Shown here piece after piece: positions 44,984-57,874 of a stretch of DNA of 64,000 nt; within the stretch, counting starts at the first letter, position 1, and each line of letters begins with the position of its first letter. The stretch comes from Luidia sarsii. Lineage: Eukaryota; Echinodermata; Asteroidea; Paxillosida; Luidiidae. The stretch spans positions 10,559,102-10,623,101 of the forward strand of contig OX465109.1 of assembly GCA_949987565.1 (NCBI GenBank), read 5' to 3'. The position numbers and the translations under genes were made by a program. A model generated the notes under the pieces. That model had not been told where the DNA came from. It searched no databases and was given only the letters and a program-made list of their open reading frames with translations.

Positions 44984-46634
44984 CTGCATACATTGCTCGG
45001 GGCGTTAATTTTGTGTCGAGTGGCGGGGTCGAGGTTGGCCACCCGAACTGTAATCGTGATTGGCAAGAAGATTTCTCAGCGCCAGGGAAGGAGGGCAATT
45101 GGGCCCTTCTGCCCCTTTCTTCAGCTTGTTCGATCAAGTGGAATAACTGCCCACACTATATGGGTGTGCTTGACGATGCAGGCTGGTGCAGTCCCCTGCC
45201 GGTGCGCGTGCGCAAAGTGTTCTGTTTAATATAAAAATAGACTATGTTGCCAACTGCTTACCGACCAAAATGCAAAAGCTAAACAAGGGCATAGACTCTG
45301 ACGTTTCGATCCCAATCGGACCTTTCTCAAAAGCAGAAACCGGCTTGCTTTCATGAAAAAGAAATCGTCGGTTGCCTTGCAGAAGGGCATGAGGACAAAA
45401 AAATGATCACGAAGGTCATGTTTTTAATGAGCCACTATAGACCTTTTTCACGTGACGTCATACTGGACCGCCTTACAATGGCAGCGCACAGTGTAAACAT
45501 CAGTTGTACCATTATGATTGTGCGTACACTTTCCATAAACAGCGGTCCAACGTGGCGGCAGTCCTTTTGTTTGGTCACGTTGGTGGAAAAGGTATATATT
45601 CTATTTTTGTATGCGCCTCAATCCTATCCATATGCCGTGTTCACATAATTATTACGCCAGGATGACGTAAAAACTCACTGTATGAAGTGCCATACAACCG
45701 AACGGCAAAGAAAACTTTTTCCAGACGGAGACTTGAGCCCTTGATTTCTGGTTTTTTGCTTACCTGCGCTCTTATACCATCTGAGCTATGCAGCCTTCAC
45801 AAAATAGTCAACTAGTCTTTGCCGAGGTGAGCGCACTACAGAAGCATTATTTTATTTTCATTCACAATTTCGGGCGCGGAGGGATCTTTGTGGCGATTAT
45901 TGCACGAAGTGTGCCTGTGGGAATTTGAAGAAGCATATAATGTTATATCCGGTGCAGAAAATATAACTACACTTGATACAAGCGCTGCGTTTCGGCTTTA
46001 GAATATGACCCACGAGCAGGTTTTCTTTGAAATTGTCACGTGCTGGTACGAATCACGCCTTGATTTAAACGCGAACGACGGTAAACTCATGGATGCACTT
46101 AACAGACGATTATTTAGAGTTTCCCCGACAAGAGAAACGACCCATGCACAGCTGAGTGCACAGAATTGCATCTGGCGTCGGTGGCATTTCATCGAAAGAT
46201 CACCGGAGCTTTAAAGCAAGCCAAGATAATTCGGCTTGGACGACTTCACAACGTTTGGGGTGTTTTTCTTATCGGATGAAGAAAAGCAGAACAGCAGAAA
46301 ATTCAATCGGCTGTGAAAAGTAAATGAGATAAAGTTCCAATCTAGATTTTGGAGCATATTTACAAGACCTGAGAAACGTTTTGGTGTGAATTTCTTTTGC
46401 CTTGAACGTGATGGTGTTTGCATGGCGTTCTACGGGAGCTTGAATTAGTGTTCCGCTCGCATAGAGATAGTTTGTATAATACATTATGTACCAATACACG
46501 GAAAATTCTTAAGGGAAACGACGATAGTGTATTGAATATTGCGCCGATGACTTGCCAATGAGCTGTACGCGTGGTTAAACGTTTGGGTGAGGGCGCCTCA
46601 TATATACGGAAAACGCAATGAGGGGTGCAGAACA
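44984..46634. other. Intergenic; repeat fragments only
   Basis: Holds a CGAAACGTC-family copy on the minus strand (about 45243-45335) and a tRNA-like sequence (45723-45796, minus). No coding exon recognised. Confidence 0.5.
45723..45796 (-). mobile_element. tRNA-like sequence (pseudogene or SINE head)
   Basis: The minus strand reads GCATAGCTCAGATGGTATAA then GAGCGCAGGT (a good A box and D arm), and GGGCTCAAGTCTC as a degenerate B box. The anticodon stem is weak, so a functional tRNA is unlikely. Confidence 0.5.
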
Positions 46635-46701
46635 CTAATTCGAGCTCACATTAACACAAAAACACTCACTTTCAAAGCCAATTATCCCACACCCCAAAGT
46701 C

Positions 46702-46728
46702 AGGGTTAGGGTTAGGGTTAGGGTTAGC
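46702..46728 (+). repeat. Short interstitial TTAGGG run
   Basis: Four and a half copies of AGGGTT. It matches the metazoan telomere repeat but is too short to mark a chromosome end. Confidence 0.9.
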
Positions 46729-47309
46729 CGATTAGATTTTTTGCTAATTACCCCCAGAAAAAAAAACACCCCAAAATGTGTAGCCGTCCAAGCCGAATTT
46801 CTGCAAGGATTTTGGGATGGACCCTTCCACTTCCACAGCCACAATAGGGACACATTTAAAGCCGGATATGGTCCAAATGACATACCGAATTGAAGAGTGA
46901 ACTCCCAGGTTGTCTTCAGTGTCACTTGTTCTACAATGTAACAGTTAATTAGCATCCCAAAACCCCTTATTAAAAAGACTTTATCGCTGACGAAGTCGAC
47001 CTTTTCGAATTGACTGGGCGAACTGTGTTTCAGACGCTGCTCAATGTTATGCCCAACGGTTACGCTGACGTATGAGGATCGAGCGCGTTGATAGCTGGAA
47101 GTCGTGCGCCCTGTAAAGCACGTCTCTCTACGGGAATGCCGTATGCGACCTCCAGACAGGAGCGGGGGATAAAGGGCGGTCACACACGGCTGCATGAACC
47201 AGCTGAGCCCAGCCTATAACCAGGCAGGTAGACATTAACTCGTTCCTCTCTCCCTTATAACCCTTCCCCACCACAAAAAAATTAAACTCAAGCCTCCTGC
47301 CAAGGTCAG

Positions 47310-47800
47310 AACATTAACTGACAATCGGGGGTGAGAAGTTTACGACGACGCCACGTAAGTCCGAGAATTATGGCTCTGAGAACAGCTGGTAACTCAAGTA
47401 AGATACGACTTGAAGGTTTCCACGGTGGGGGCACAGTGGGGCCGGCCAAGTTTGCTATGGCATCATGTACGGTACGTCATCTCATTCCAGAAGGAGTGTG
47501 GCTCTTCGAAGAGCCGGTAACTCACGTTATAGATAAAAGACTTGAAGGTTTGCACGGTGGAAGCACAATGGGGTCAAGTTTGCAATGACATCATGTACGT
47601 CATCTCAAGAGTGTACGTGGCTCTGCGAAGACCCGGCAACTCAAGTTAGATATTTTGGAAGGTTTGAATTGTCGAAGCACAATGTGAAAGGGTTTGCGGT
47701 GACAGGCCTATGTCATTTTCTTCTGAAAAAGGAATACGGCTCTGAAAAGAGCCTGTAACTCAACGTTTCGGACTGTGTTTGTTCTGCTCGTCGACAGGAG
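47310..47800 (+). repeat. Cluster of worn AGGTTTGCGG-family units
   Basis: Four diverged tandem units, each with a GAAGGTTTGC start, TGRCATCATGT, GTGTGGCTCT and GAGCCGGTAACTCA. The last (47695-47800) is the most complete and ends AACGTTTCGGACTG, then CTGCTCGTCGACAGGAGG. Confidence 0.65.
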
Positions 47801-48299
47801 GGACAGTTGCATTAGATTTGCATTAGATTTCTTCCTCCATGAGGCCATGAGGTTCATATCGGGCTCTGTCAGATCCACCCCTCTTCGTCATCTGCCTTTC
47901 CTCTCTGGGCTCCAACTCCCACAAGTACGACGAGACAACAACGGCAGACGACTGTTTAGGAAATCTGCCTAGGATACCCACCTTCTATACAATCACATTC
48001 TGTATGAAAAGGAGGTCCCGCACTGGTTGCGTTCAAGGAAAACCCTGCGCTCCTTCCCCGATAACCTGGAAGAAATTTGACCCACAACCACAGACACACA
48101 AGAACAGCTCCAGCAATACATCGAGGGCTGGACCGCCCATCCCCAATGTATAGCAATCTACCAAGAAAGCCCTGTGTACAATTCATTGAACAGACTGCGG
48201 TCTGAAGCATGGGCGCTATATATGCAGTAACCATGAAGAAATGGGGGAATCACGGACTCTGACCTCTGTGCAGGCCATATGGACAAGTTGAAACCCAAG

Positions 48300-48395
48300 A
48301 CGATGAGCGATGCACAGAAACCGTGGCCTATCACAACTAGCGATGTGTTATCCATCGTAAGTTGAGCTACGATGTATCGTTTGGCTTTGTGACAT
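48300..48395 (+). repeat. Dispersed repeat shared with intron 15
   Basis: GCGATGCACAGAAACC, then TCGTAAGTTGAGCTACGATG and GGCTTTGT resemble 29200-29290 on the same strand. The class is unknown. Confidence 0.5.
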
Positions 48396-49685
48396 CACCA
48401 CACTGGTTACCATCGTCGGCTTCCTTCAATCTCGCAAGATCATGGATGCGCGCCTGGGTTGGAGCACCGTCTGCTGTGATACTGGTTACCAATACCTCAG
48501 TAACTTCCAATTTGGACTGCTGTGGTTGACATACGGGAGAGGTTGTATTAGACTAATGTTTACTCGGCATGAAAGACAATTTTATTTATTTTTTGCTGCC
48601 ATCCTGACTTTATTAAGCCAGGATTTTGTTGTGCGGTTTTCTTAGCACCTCTATGAGATTGGTTTCAGGATATACCAGTCGGACATCCACCTTTCAATCG
48701 TGCCATCTATGCAAGCCAGATTATCATCGCACGGTTATTCGGCGGGTAAAGTCACTCCACTCCAAGCAATGTGCAATATTGCCCCCCCCCCCTATCACCG
48801 GCCAATGTCAGTGAGCCAACGAAGCTCCACAATTTTGCTTTAAGCATAAATAAGTCACGATTCATGGCATACCAGGAGCCGTAACGGAATAAGCCTGCCC
48901 CTTGATGACATCGGTCATCCTTGAGAGAAGGGTGCTCAGCTGTTCAAAGAGGCAGTAAATCATATTCGTTTCTTAGGCCAGTGTTAGTCCTCGGCTTCCT
49001 GTTTTTGTAGCAGTTTTCTTCACCTAAACACATTTCCAGGGTTATTTTCTTCTTCTAAATGTTGTTTTGCATTACTCTCAGTCATCATGTTGCGTTTATG
49101 CATTCATGAGATTCATTTGAATTCCCAACGGACCTGTTTGTCAAGTCTGACTGTATAGTTGCGGGGATTGGGCTTTGCATAATAAAAGGAATATACCTTC
49201 GCCAACCGAATCTTCACTTTTGTTTCGGGTCCAGTTGAGAATATAGTGGAACACAAGTCAGAAGCATTTGACATCGCATCGCAATGTGGAGTGTAATCAT
49301 CTTGTCGCGCTTAAAGGATTTTCACGCGGAAGTGGCTCTGTTAAAAATTGGTCCCGGCTATAGGTAAGCAGATAGCGGAGAAGCAATTGCTCATTAGCAC
49401 ACCCGACAGCGCCGTGTGAAGTCGCTGCTGTCTTTTTTTCTCTCTCTGTTTGTCTAAGCGGCGACCCTGAAGGTTAAAGCAAATAGCAATTAGCCGGAGC
49501 GAGGACGGTCCAACGGAATCTGGCTTCTCTCCCGTTCCCCTCCCCCTCCCTCTCCCCCGTTTCCTTCTCCGCTCCGTCGGGCCTGCCTTAACGATGTTCC
49601 GCCCGGCCGGGGTTTACGAAGGGTGCGCGCCTGAGCGTGAAGTGCACGAGTCCGCCACGAGGGACCGCGCCTGCCTTGATGAGCG
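48396..49685. other. Intergenic, nothing recognised
   Basis: No coding exon, RNA gene or clear repeat. A GC-richer pocket lies at 49490-49690. Confidence 0.45.
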
Positions 49686-49689
49686 CTGC

Positions 49690-50720
49690 ATAGGCAGCTG
49701 CATACCCACACACACACACACAGAGTACAGAGTGACAGAGAACGAGATGAGAGACGTAGAGGCAGGAGAAGAGACAGAGAAAGGGAGACAGGGAAGCAGT
49801 GAGAGAGACAGAGAAACAGAAAGAGTGACGGAGAGGTAGAGACAGAGAGGCACACAGAGACAGAGAAGCAGCGACAGAGAAACGGAGAGAGAGTGGCGGA
49901 GAGGTACATAGACTGAGTGAGCCATAGAGAGACAAAGAAACAGCGAGAGTGGCAGATAAACAGAGAGAGAGAGAGTGACGGAGAGTTAGAGAGACAGAGA
50001 GGCCCAGAGAGACAGTCAGAGAGGTAGCGAGGCAGAGGACTGAGACAGAGAGTGACATAGAGAGACATGCTGAGATGGAGAGAGGCAGAGCAGCAGTGAG
50101 AGAGACAGAGAAACAGAGGGAGTGACGGAGAGGTAGAGAGACAGAGATGCCCACAGAGAGACAGTCAGAGAGGTATAGAGAGGCAGAGGACGGGGGACAT
50201 AGAGTGACATAAAGAGGAAGAGATGGAGAGAGGCAGAGAAGCAGTGAGAGAGACAGAGAAACAGAGAGTGACGGAAAGGTAGAGAGACAGAGAGGTAGAG
50301 AGGCAGAGGACTGAAACAGAGAGTGACATAGAGAGGCAGAGATGGAGAGAGGCAGACAAGAAGAGATGCATTGAGATGTGGAGAGACAGAGAGAGGCACA
50401 GAGAGACATTCAGAGAGGTAGAGAGCCAGAGAACGACAAAGACAGAGAGAGCCACAGGGAAGCAGAGATGGAGAGAGGCAGAGAAGCAGAGAAACATTGA
50501 GAGGTAGAGAGAGATATAGAGGCACAGGGAGGGAGGCAGACAAGGACGAATACAGAGAGTGATAGATAGAGGCAACGATAGAGAGAGGCTGAGAAGTATG
50601 GATACAGTAAGGGTCAGGGAGACAGAAAGAGTTGTAGATGTAGAGAGATGGAGAGCAAGAAAGGTATAGAGAGATTGACAGATGTAGAGTGGACAGGGAG
50701 AGCGAGAGAGAAATACAGTC
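49690..50720. repeat. GAGACAGAGAGGCAGA purine-rich minisatellite
   Basis: Impure purine-rich tandem DNA with higher-order units containing AGTGACGGAGAGGTAGAGAG. Minus-strand Ser/Leu-rich frames up to 280 residues are artefacts. Confidence 0.9.
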
Positions 50721-51560
50721 TGAGATTTTGTTTAATGCACATTCGCCCAAAACAAGGCTATAAAGCCACTCAAGGTTAAGGGCTACGCAAAAAAGGTAGA
50801 TAGAGAGGGACTCAGGAAGGCTGGAGACAGGAATTGACATTCCTCTTAAAAGGGTCAAGATCGTGGATATACAGACCGAAAGACGGTTACGAAGAGAGAG
50901 AGAGATAAAGAAAAAGAACGATCGAAAGGCGGATAGAAAGAGACAGAGAGCGAGACACGGAGAGATTCAGAAAGACAGAAAGAAACAGAGAGTGAGGAGG
51001 GAGAAAGATTCGGCGGGTCGTTTTGTCGATGTTCTCGGTATTCCCAACTCTGCAAATGCGGTACCAACACAGTGAAACAAAAAAAATGTCCACGGTCTAC
51101 ATTTGGTGCAGTTCAATCCAAACCTCCCCTTCCTCATCATCCCCACAAAAGTAACCAATCACCTATACACTTATGCGGCATTGGATATTCAGATGCAAAT
51201 TGCTCTGAACGGGAAAATATAATTTTTTTGTTTGGTCTTTTATCCACCCAAAAATAATTGCATTGAAATTGTATTAGTGGACAGTGGGGATCAGACGGGT
51301 AATGGGGATTAACGCTAGCGGCTGTATACAAGGTCACGCATTGAAGTCCGGTCAATTACCAGGCAGGAACGCCCAGCATGTCTGCGTGTAGACGGAAACT
51401 GCCACGCAGAATGCCAGTCGCATTTGATTACCATAGGGTTATCGTAGTCAGTGCTCTTAATTATTGTCAGGGGTGTCCGCCTTTCGTGCGCCATCGTCTT
51501 CAAGGGAGGCAACGCCATTTGCAAAGTGCCCAATTTCCGGAGATTCCAAAGTGGAGAAAT
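50721..51560. other. Intergenic, nothing recognised
   Basis: Purine-rich remnants to about 51010, then unique-looking DNA. Confidence 0.45.
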
Positions 51561-52009
51561 GTGACCCGGCACAGCATAATGAGGAATAACCCCCACTTTT
51601 GAGATTTTGAGATTTTCTAATGATGTGAAAGAGTATATGATATCAAAATTATTTCCGTGTGAACTTTGATGCAAATAGTACAAGGGGACTTCGCTCGTTG
51701 TTTGGTACCAGACAAAATATAGCAGCGCCATTCTAACTCCTCGAAAGCGGCCATTCAAAAAGGCAGGATCTTCACATTTTCATGAAAACAGTACACAAAC
51801 ACTCCCCCAAAATCCTCGTTTTTCAACATTTAGTGACGGATTTCGGAAAATTCCTTTGGACATAATATCCTCAAATACATTTACTTTCCGAAAAATAAAA
51901 AAAAATAGATTTTTTTTTTTTTTCGAATTGAAAAGATACTTTTACTTCAGACGTTGTTTACTCGAAAAGTGTTTTGGTGGGATATCCTCATGTCGCTGTG
52001 CCGGGTCAC
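51561..52009 (-). mobile_element. 449-bp MITE, GTGACCCGGCAC ends, AAAT duplication
   Basis: Second copy of the element at 36756-37215, in opposite orientation. AAAT stands directly on both sides (51557-51560, 52010-52013). Shared words include TTAGAAAATCTCAAAATCTC and GGCCGCTTTTGAGGAGTTAG or close forms. Confidence 0.85.
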
Positions 52010-52356
52010 AAATGACGTACTCATCAGGACGTTTGTGGTGGTATCGGACTTTCTATGAAATTCTAGTGCTCGAAAAAATAATCTGTAGCCGTTCTCGAGA
52101 AAAGGGGAAGTGTGTTGAATTTCAGACGCTCACTCAATGGAGCGATCGTTGGAATAAAGAGTTAATTTTACAAATATCGCCCTCTATATGTCTGAAAAAA
52201 AAAGGATCCAATTTCGTCTCCACATTTTTTGTTTTATCTCATGACATGTTTGACGGATTGAGCCAGAACTTGCACAAGTAAGTTATGAATGTATACACGT
52301 TGAGGTATGGAGGCGATTCTGTGACCTTCGCAAATGGTGTACCCTACCTTTCAATC

Positions 52357-52679
52357 ACCTACACAGCATTGGTAAGATCGAAGAACAGAAGATGTTCTTA
52401 GATTAGCATGAAGGTGATTATAGTAGAAACCTCGCACTGAAATAATTCTGTCAGAAATGCTGTATTTTTGGAGAAAAGAGTAAAAAGATAGATTACCTCT
52501 CACTCCCTAGATCAATTTTTCGCAAAAACAAATAAAGCGGTTTTTTTCACCGTATTTTTTCGAGTCTCGGTTGGCTGATTGAGCTGAACTTTTTACAGGT
52601 GGGCTATTTCATGCATGTTTTGGATCAGACAACGTATGAGACGCTATTCTTTGACCTCGACCAATGTGTTATCCCTTTA
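52357..52679 (+). mobile_element. ACAACATTGG-TIR MITE family copy
   Basis: CACCTACACAGCATTGGTAAG at the left and TTGACCTCGACCAATGTG at the right; the interior matches 33501-33858 and 58238-58570. Confidence 0.65.
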
Positions 52680-52734
52680 ATTAAGGCACTCTCTCGGTAA
52701 TGCTCCGTCATCAGGCCACAGCGCTCTGGAGGGG

Positions 52735-53085
52735 TGAGAGAGATGGGGGAGGAAGGGAGTGGACGAAAGCGGGGGAGAGGAGAGAGTAGTTAGGAGTGGG
52801 CAGAGAGTGGGGAAGTTGAAGAGGAGGAGAGAGGGAATGGGAGAATAAGGAGTTCAGTGTGAGTGGAGCAGGGAGATGGAGAGAGAGAGCATATGAGGGG
52901 ACAGAAGGGACAGAGCGAGGGAGAGTGAAGACAACAGAGGGCAGAGGGGAGAAGAGAGGGGAAGAGAAGGGAAAGGAGAGAGACGGAGAGAAGGGGGATA
53001 GAGAGAGAGAGGGAAAAGACGGGGAGAGGGGAGGACAGAGAGAGGGAAGAAGTGGGAAGACTAGGGGACGGAGTGAGAAAAGCAA
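52735..53085. repeat. GA-rich tract
   Basis: Purine-rich GAGAGGGGAGAAG-type sequence without a regular unit. Low complexity. Confidence 0.85.
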
Positions 53086-53639
53086 ACAAATATAGCTCCC
53101 TCATATAGAAATCGCGTTTATCTATGATCAGTCTATTTGGAGCATTGCTTTTTTTTCACCCGTCGTGCCTTTCCGATTAGAAAAAAACCCACAGATCAGT
53201 TGGGGAAAGGCAGCGAGTCGGCAAATCGCTTTCCATCACTTAAGCCGGAAATTGGCATGAACGTGTAGGCGGTATTAGTCAGACGTTGACCTTTTTGAGC
53301 CAGTATTTACAACCAAGACTCCATTGGTATGGACCAATCGGTTTTTCCCCCGCTGTGGACCAAACAAAAATACATAAATGAATAAATAAATGAATAAATA
53401 AACTGACCGGATCGTACATTAAGAGTCTTAAAACCACGTCCGTTTACAAAATTATATTACAGCTCTCACCCACGCGGCTGGATCTTGGCTTTGTTCATTG
53501 TTTTTTCCCGCTCGGTAACTGGAAGGGAAATGATTTCATCTCTTCATTCATAATGTTTTTAAATGACGGTGGACATGCTGGTAGAGCGCCGGTTTGCACA
53601 AAGAGACAATGCCTGCAAGCCAGGACGCCTGGTCCCCAG

Positions 53640-53770
53640 ACTGATCCGAGTCCGAGTCCGAGTCCGAGTCCGAGTCCGAGTCCGAGTCCGAGTCCGAGTC
53701 CGAGTCCGAGTCCGAGTCCGAGTCCGAGTCCGAGTCCGAGCCACAGTCCGAGCCACAGTCCGAGTCCACA
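53640..53770 (+). repeat. 6-bp minisatellite (GAGTCC)n
   Basis: About 20 copies of GAGTCC with two GAGCCACAGTCC variants at the right end. All frames are open on both strands. Confidence 0.95.
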
Positions 53771-54015
53771 TTTAACTATCGAACGCGCATTTTGCTATCG
53801 AACGCATCGAACACACATCTATATTTATCGAACGCATATTGAGCTATATCGAACGCGCATTTGGCTATCGAACGCACATTTGGTTATCGAACTTGCTTGA
53901 TTTTGGCTATCTATCTTGCATTATTTTGGCTATCGCACAGGCATTCGATAATCGAACGCTCATTTGACCATCCAGCGCGCGTTTTGCTATCGAACGCACG
54001 TCTGGTTATCGAACA
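53770..54015 (+). repeat. TATCGAACGCGCATTTG diverged minisatellite
   Basis: About 11 units of GCTATCGAACGCGCATTTG with length variation. The core TATCGAACG also occurs in the intron 3 minisatellite (15830-16490), 37 kb away. Confidence 0.8.
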
Positions 54016-54489
54016 CCCGTGATGCGCCTGGCCGTGTATATCACCACCGGCATTAGTATACCTATACGATATACGGGCAAAAGGATGCGCTGCATGCGGT
54101 CAATCACGGCGGCGAAACAGGTGCGGACCGTCCGATGAAGTCGGGAATCAGTCCCGATTGGGGTACGGCATGGGAGATGCCTTCGTTGGAACCGATCGGG
54201 TTGCAATCGGCTTCTAAACCATATATCTCTTTTCCCGTGCCCGTGCCGTGCCGTGTAATATTGGTCGTATCAACGGCCTCGGAGGAAGATGGATGGACGC
54301 AGGGGAAAGGAGGAGGGTCGGGGATTCGGTGGAGACGAGGATATTGACGAATTACGCGGCTGCAACAATGAGCAGCGTGCAGAGGGCTGTTTCGACTTGG
54401 GGACGGTTTGCGGGCAGTGTGAGAGGGGGCGGCATCGTTGCAAGGGACTCACTTCGGTTCAAGGGATAGGCCGCTGCGATGATGATTGT

Positions 54490-55815
54490 GGTGACTGTGC
54501 GATGGTGGTGACGTTGGTGACGGTTTTAATAACGATGATGGTGGTGATAATGGTGATGGTGGTGACAATGGTGATGGTGGTGACAATGGTGATGGTGGTG
54601 ATAATGGCGATGGTGGTGATAATGGTGATGGTGGTGACAATGGTGATGGTGGTGACAATGGTGATGGTGGTGATAATGGTGATGGTGGTGATAATGGTGA
54701 TGGTGGTGACAATGGTGATGGTGGTGATAATGGTGATGGTGGTGATGGTGGTTATAATGGTGGTGTAGGTGGTGATGGTGGTGATGGTGGTGAAGGCGAT
54801 GATGGTGATGATGGCGATGACTGTGAGGACGATGATGGTAGTGATGGTGATGATGGTGATGCTGGTGATAATGGTGATGATGGTGATAATGGTGATGGTG
54901 GTGATAATGGTGACGGTGGTGATGGTGGAGATGGTGGTGATAATGGTGGTGGCGGTGATGGTGGTGTAGGTGGTGATGGTGGTGATGGTGGTAAAGGCGA
55001 TGGCGATGATGGCAATGACAGGGAGGACGATGATGGTGATGATGGTGATGATGGTGATGGTGATGGCGGTGATGGCGGTGATGGTGAGGATGGTGGTGAT
55101 GGCGGTGATGGTGAGGATGGTGGTGATGGCGGTGATGGCGGTGATGGCGGTGATGGTGAGGATGGTGAGGATGGTGATGGTGATGGCGGTGATGGCGGTG
55201 ATGGTGGTGATGGTGGTGATGGCGGTGATGGCGGTGATGGCGGTGATGGTGAGGATGGTGATGATGGTGATGGTGATGGCGGTGATGGCGGTGATGGTGA
55301 GGATGGTGATGATGGTGATGGTGATGGCGGTGATGGCGGTGATGGTGATGATGGTGATGATGGTGATGGTGATGGCGGTGGTGGCGGTGATGGTGAGGAT
55401 GGTGATGATGGTGATGGTGATGGCGGTGATGGCGGTGATGGTGAGGATGGTGATGATGATGATGGTGATGGCGGTGATGGCGGTGATGGTGAGGATGGCG
55501 GTGATGGTGAGGATGGCGGTGATGGTGAGGATGGCGATGATGGTGAGGATGGCGGTGATGGCGGTGATGGCGGTGATGGTGAGGATGGCGGTGATGGTGA
55601 GGATGGCGATGATGGTGATGGTGATGAGGATGATGGTGATGATGGTGATGGTGATGGCGGTGATGGCGGTGATGGTGAGGATGGCGGTGATGGTGAGGAT
55701 GGCGATGATGGTGATGATGATGAAGATGATGGCGATGATGGTGATGATGACTGTAAGGACGATAATGGTGATGATGGTGATGATTATTGCGGTGATGGTT
55801 ATGGTGGTGATGCCG
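54490..55815 (+). repeat. GAT/GGT trinucleotide-type minisatellite
   Basis: About 1.3 kb of GGTGATGGT / GATGGTGGTGATAATGGT units with 9- and 18-bp periodicity. It opens several frames on both strands (Met/Val on +, His or Thr/Ile on -). Confidence 0.95.
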
Positions 55816-57690
55816 AGATTGAACTGTGAAATTCCGAGAACCTTGCAAAGGCCAGCCCGATGGGTTTCGGGGCTATAGGAGAGTTGCAAGACATGTATTT
55901 TTTAACCAGATACAGCACCTTTCAATTTGTTTTTGCATGTTCGACTGCAAGGCCCCCGCGCATAGTCGTCGGTACGTCTTAGGAGTCAGGCAGTCGGGGG
56001 CTCTGCAGGCATGATCTGCAGCACGCGGAACGCATCGACGAAGGAGGTTGGGGTGTATCGTAAAAATAAAATAAAAACGACGCCAGAAGAGACCGGCAGT
56101 GCCGCCGGTGTGCGGCCGCTGGTATGACAGTTTTGGCATCGATGGCGGTGATGCTGACCCACATGCTGACTCTTCCAAAGCGGACCACCTCGGGCTGAAA
56201 AAAAAACAACTCCGCGCCGGGAACCTCCGAATTCGGAGCGCCGGTGGTGTTGCTATGCTCCGGGCTCTCCGAATCCGGCACCATGCACTACCGTACTGGC
56301 CTCGTTTCAAACGGTGTCTTTTCGGCCGACTTCAATACAATTATTTACCACGACGAAAACCGAACATAGGTCCGATTGTGCCAGGTTTGACTCGCTTGTA
56401 CACATACATGTAGTGTACATAATACTCTCTTTATCGATTCTTCATTCATTTTATAGGTATCTAGGCCTATTGCTCACGATGGTTGAGCAGGTTCTGAAAA
56501 TGGCACAGTATTGAAAATGAACCCGTGTGACGGTCATGGGCACTGAAGAGTGGTCTGGTATGCTGGGAAGTGGCCATCTTGAAAACCTATCCGGAGAAAT
56601 ACAGCGTCACCAAAGAACGTCTTTGCAACATACCCCTGCCTGGAGTTACTGTACATGCTTTAAAGGCTAGAAACCCACAAGTGGTGTCAAACGGTTCCAG
56701 CAGGCAGCTTGATGGCATTAAGCAAAGCCTTTTCGCATGGCTCCAGCAAGTTCGGGCGCTTAAACGGCTCGACTGTGAAATTCGATCACGGTCTGTGCCG
56801 TCATATCAGACGCTAATTGCATTTGCATATACGTCTGCGGTCCAGTTGAAACGTGCGAGCGGTGTCAATCCGCTATATATGCGGCGTGCATATCCGACAC
56901 CGATGAACCTGTCCTTACTTGTTTCGAACATGATTCGAAAAATCATAATTTAAAAAATGTAGAGGGTCGTAAGTTTCGATCCTAGGAGGACATTTCTCAA
57001 ACAGTCAAAGGCATACTGAGATGGGCATATAATAAATACCATATTTGGAAAGATGACGATCTCCTCTTTCGATTGGTGCATGCCATGAACCAATTCCGCT
57101 ATGGGACTCTGTATGTCATTGGCTTGAAAAAATCGCGATTTTGTTGTCGTTCGTGGTAAATGAAAGCTTTTGTTTCGTCCAGATTAGACGGCCAGCAAAG
57201 ACAATCGCCTCATGAAAATGGCCCTTATGCCATTTAAACTTGACCAACTGATAGAATAGATGTTTAGCTTCAATTTAATAACAACAAAAAAACGATCATT
57301 AAAACAATTTTTCCATAGAAATGGCTGTATCGCGAAATGGCCCTTGCCGACTTCCGCCCGGGGCGGGTCACATGAAGGATAGGTGCATGTTATAGGTTAC
57401 GAATGACCGAAAAAAGGGGGAAAAGACGATAGCTGGCGGACAGACTACGGTAAGATCAAATGGTAGTGCAGTGGGTATAGGGAAGGGGATAGAAGAGGAA
57501 GGTTTAAGGCACCGTATCCAAGAGAAAGAGTGAGGGAGTGAATACGAAAGATAGATCATCGGTAAACATAAAAGACGGTCGTCATTCCCCTCGGCCTCGT
57601 GGACGGCCTGCATGACGTTGTGGATGATGAGTCCGAAGACTCTTGGTCCACCTCATCTTCAAAAGTTCCTAGTATAAGTTTTGCTTTCTT
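55816..57690. other. Intergenic; one CGAAACGTC-family fragment
   Basis: GTAAGTTTCGATCCTAGGAGG at about 56970-57000 is a family fragment; otherwise nothing recognised. Frames here lack family resemblance. Confidence 0.45.
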
Positions 57691-57699
57691 CATTTGGGG

Positions 57700-57855
57700 T
57701 GATATACAAGAATGTTGCAAACTGCTTACTGACTAAAATTACCAACAGGTAAATCTTAAGATTTAGTGGGCCTGACGTTTCGATCCTAGCAGGACCTTTC
57801 TCAAAGAAAGGTCCTGCTAGGATCGAAACGTCAGGCCCACTAAATTTTAAGCTTT
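57700..57855. mobile_element. CGAAACGTC-family palindrome, 40-bp perfect arms
   Basis: 57761-57800 and 57806-57845 are perfect 40-bp inverted copies with a 5-base TCAAA loop. The pairing extends about 10 bases further outward with two mismatches. The left side continues into GTTGCAAACTGCTTACTGAC, as in the copy at 39795-39925. It looks like two units joined head to head. Confidence 0.9.
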
Positions 57856-57874
57856 TTTTATTTGTTTGACTTAT

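Noticed and set aside
46702..46728. Telomere or chromosome end
   Set aside because: Only about four and a half units, with ordinary sequence on both sides.
46635..47195. Minus-strand frame of 186 residues
   Set aside because: It crosses the TTAGGG run and has no family resemblance or codon bias.
47820..48240. Possible retroelement coding relic (several short frames)
   Set aside because: No frame longer than about 90 residues, and no motif I can name.
49490..50858. Ser/Leu/Cys-rich minus-strand frames that look like multi-pass membrane proteins
   Set aside because: Purine-rich tandem DNA read backwards; composition explains the apparent hydrophobicity.
54459..55889. His-rich and Thr/Ile-rich frames (440-476 residues), Met/Val-rich frames opposite
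   Set aside because: GAT/GGT minisatellite; simultaneous open frames on both strands show a repeat effect. Not a metal-binding protein.
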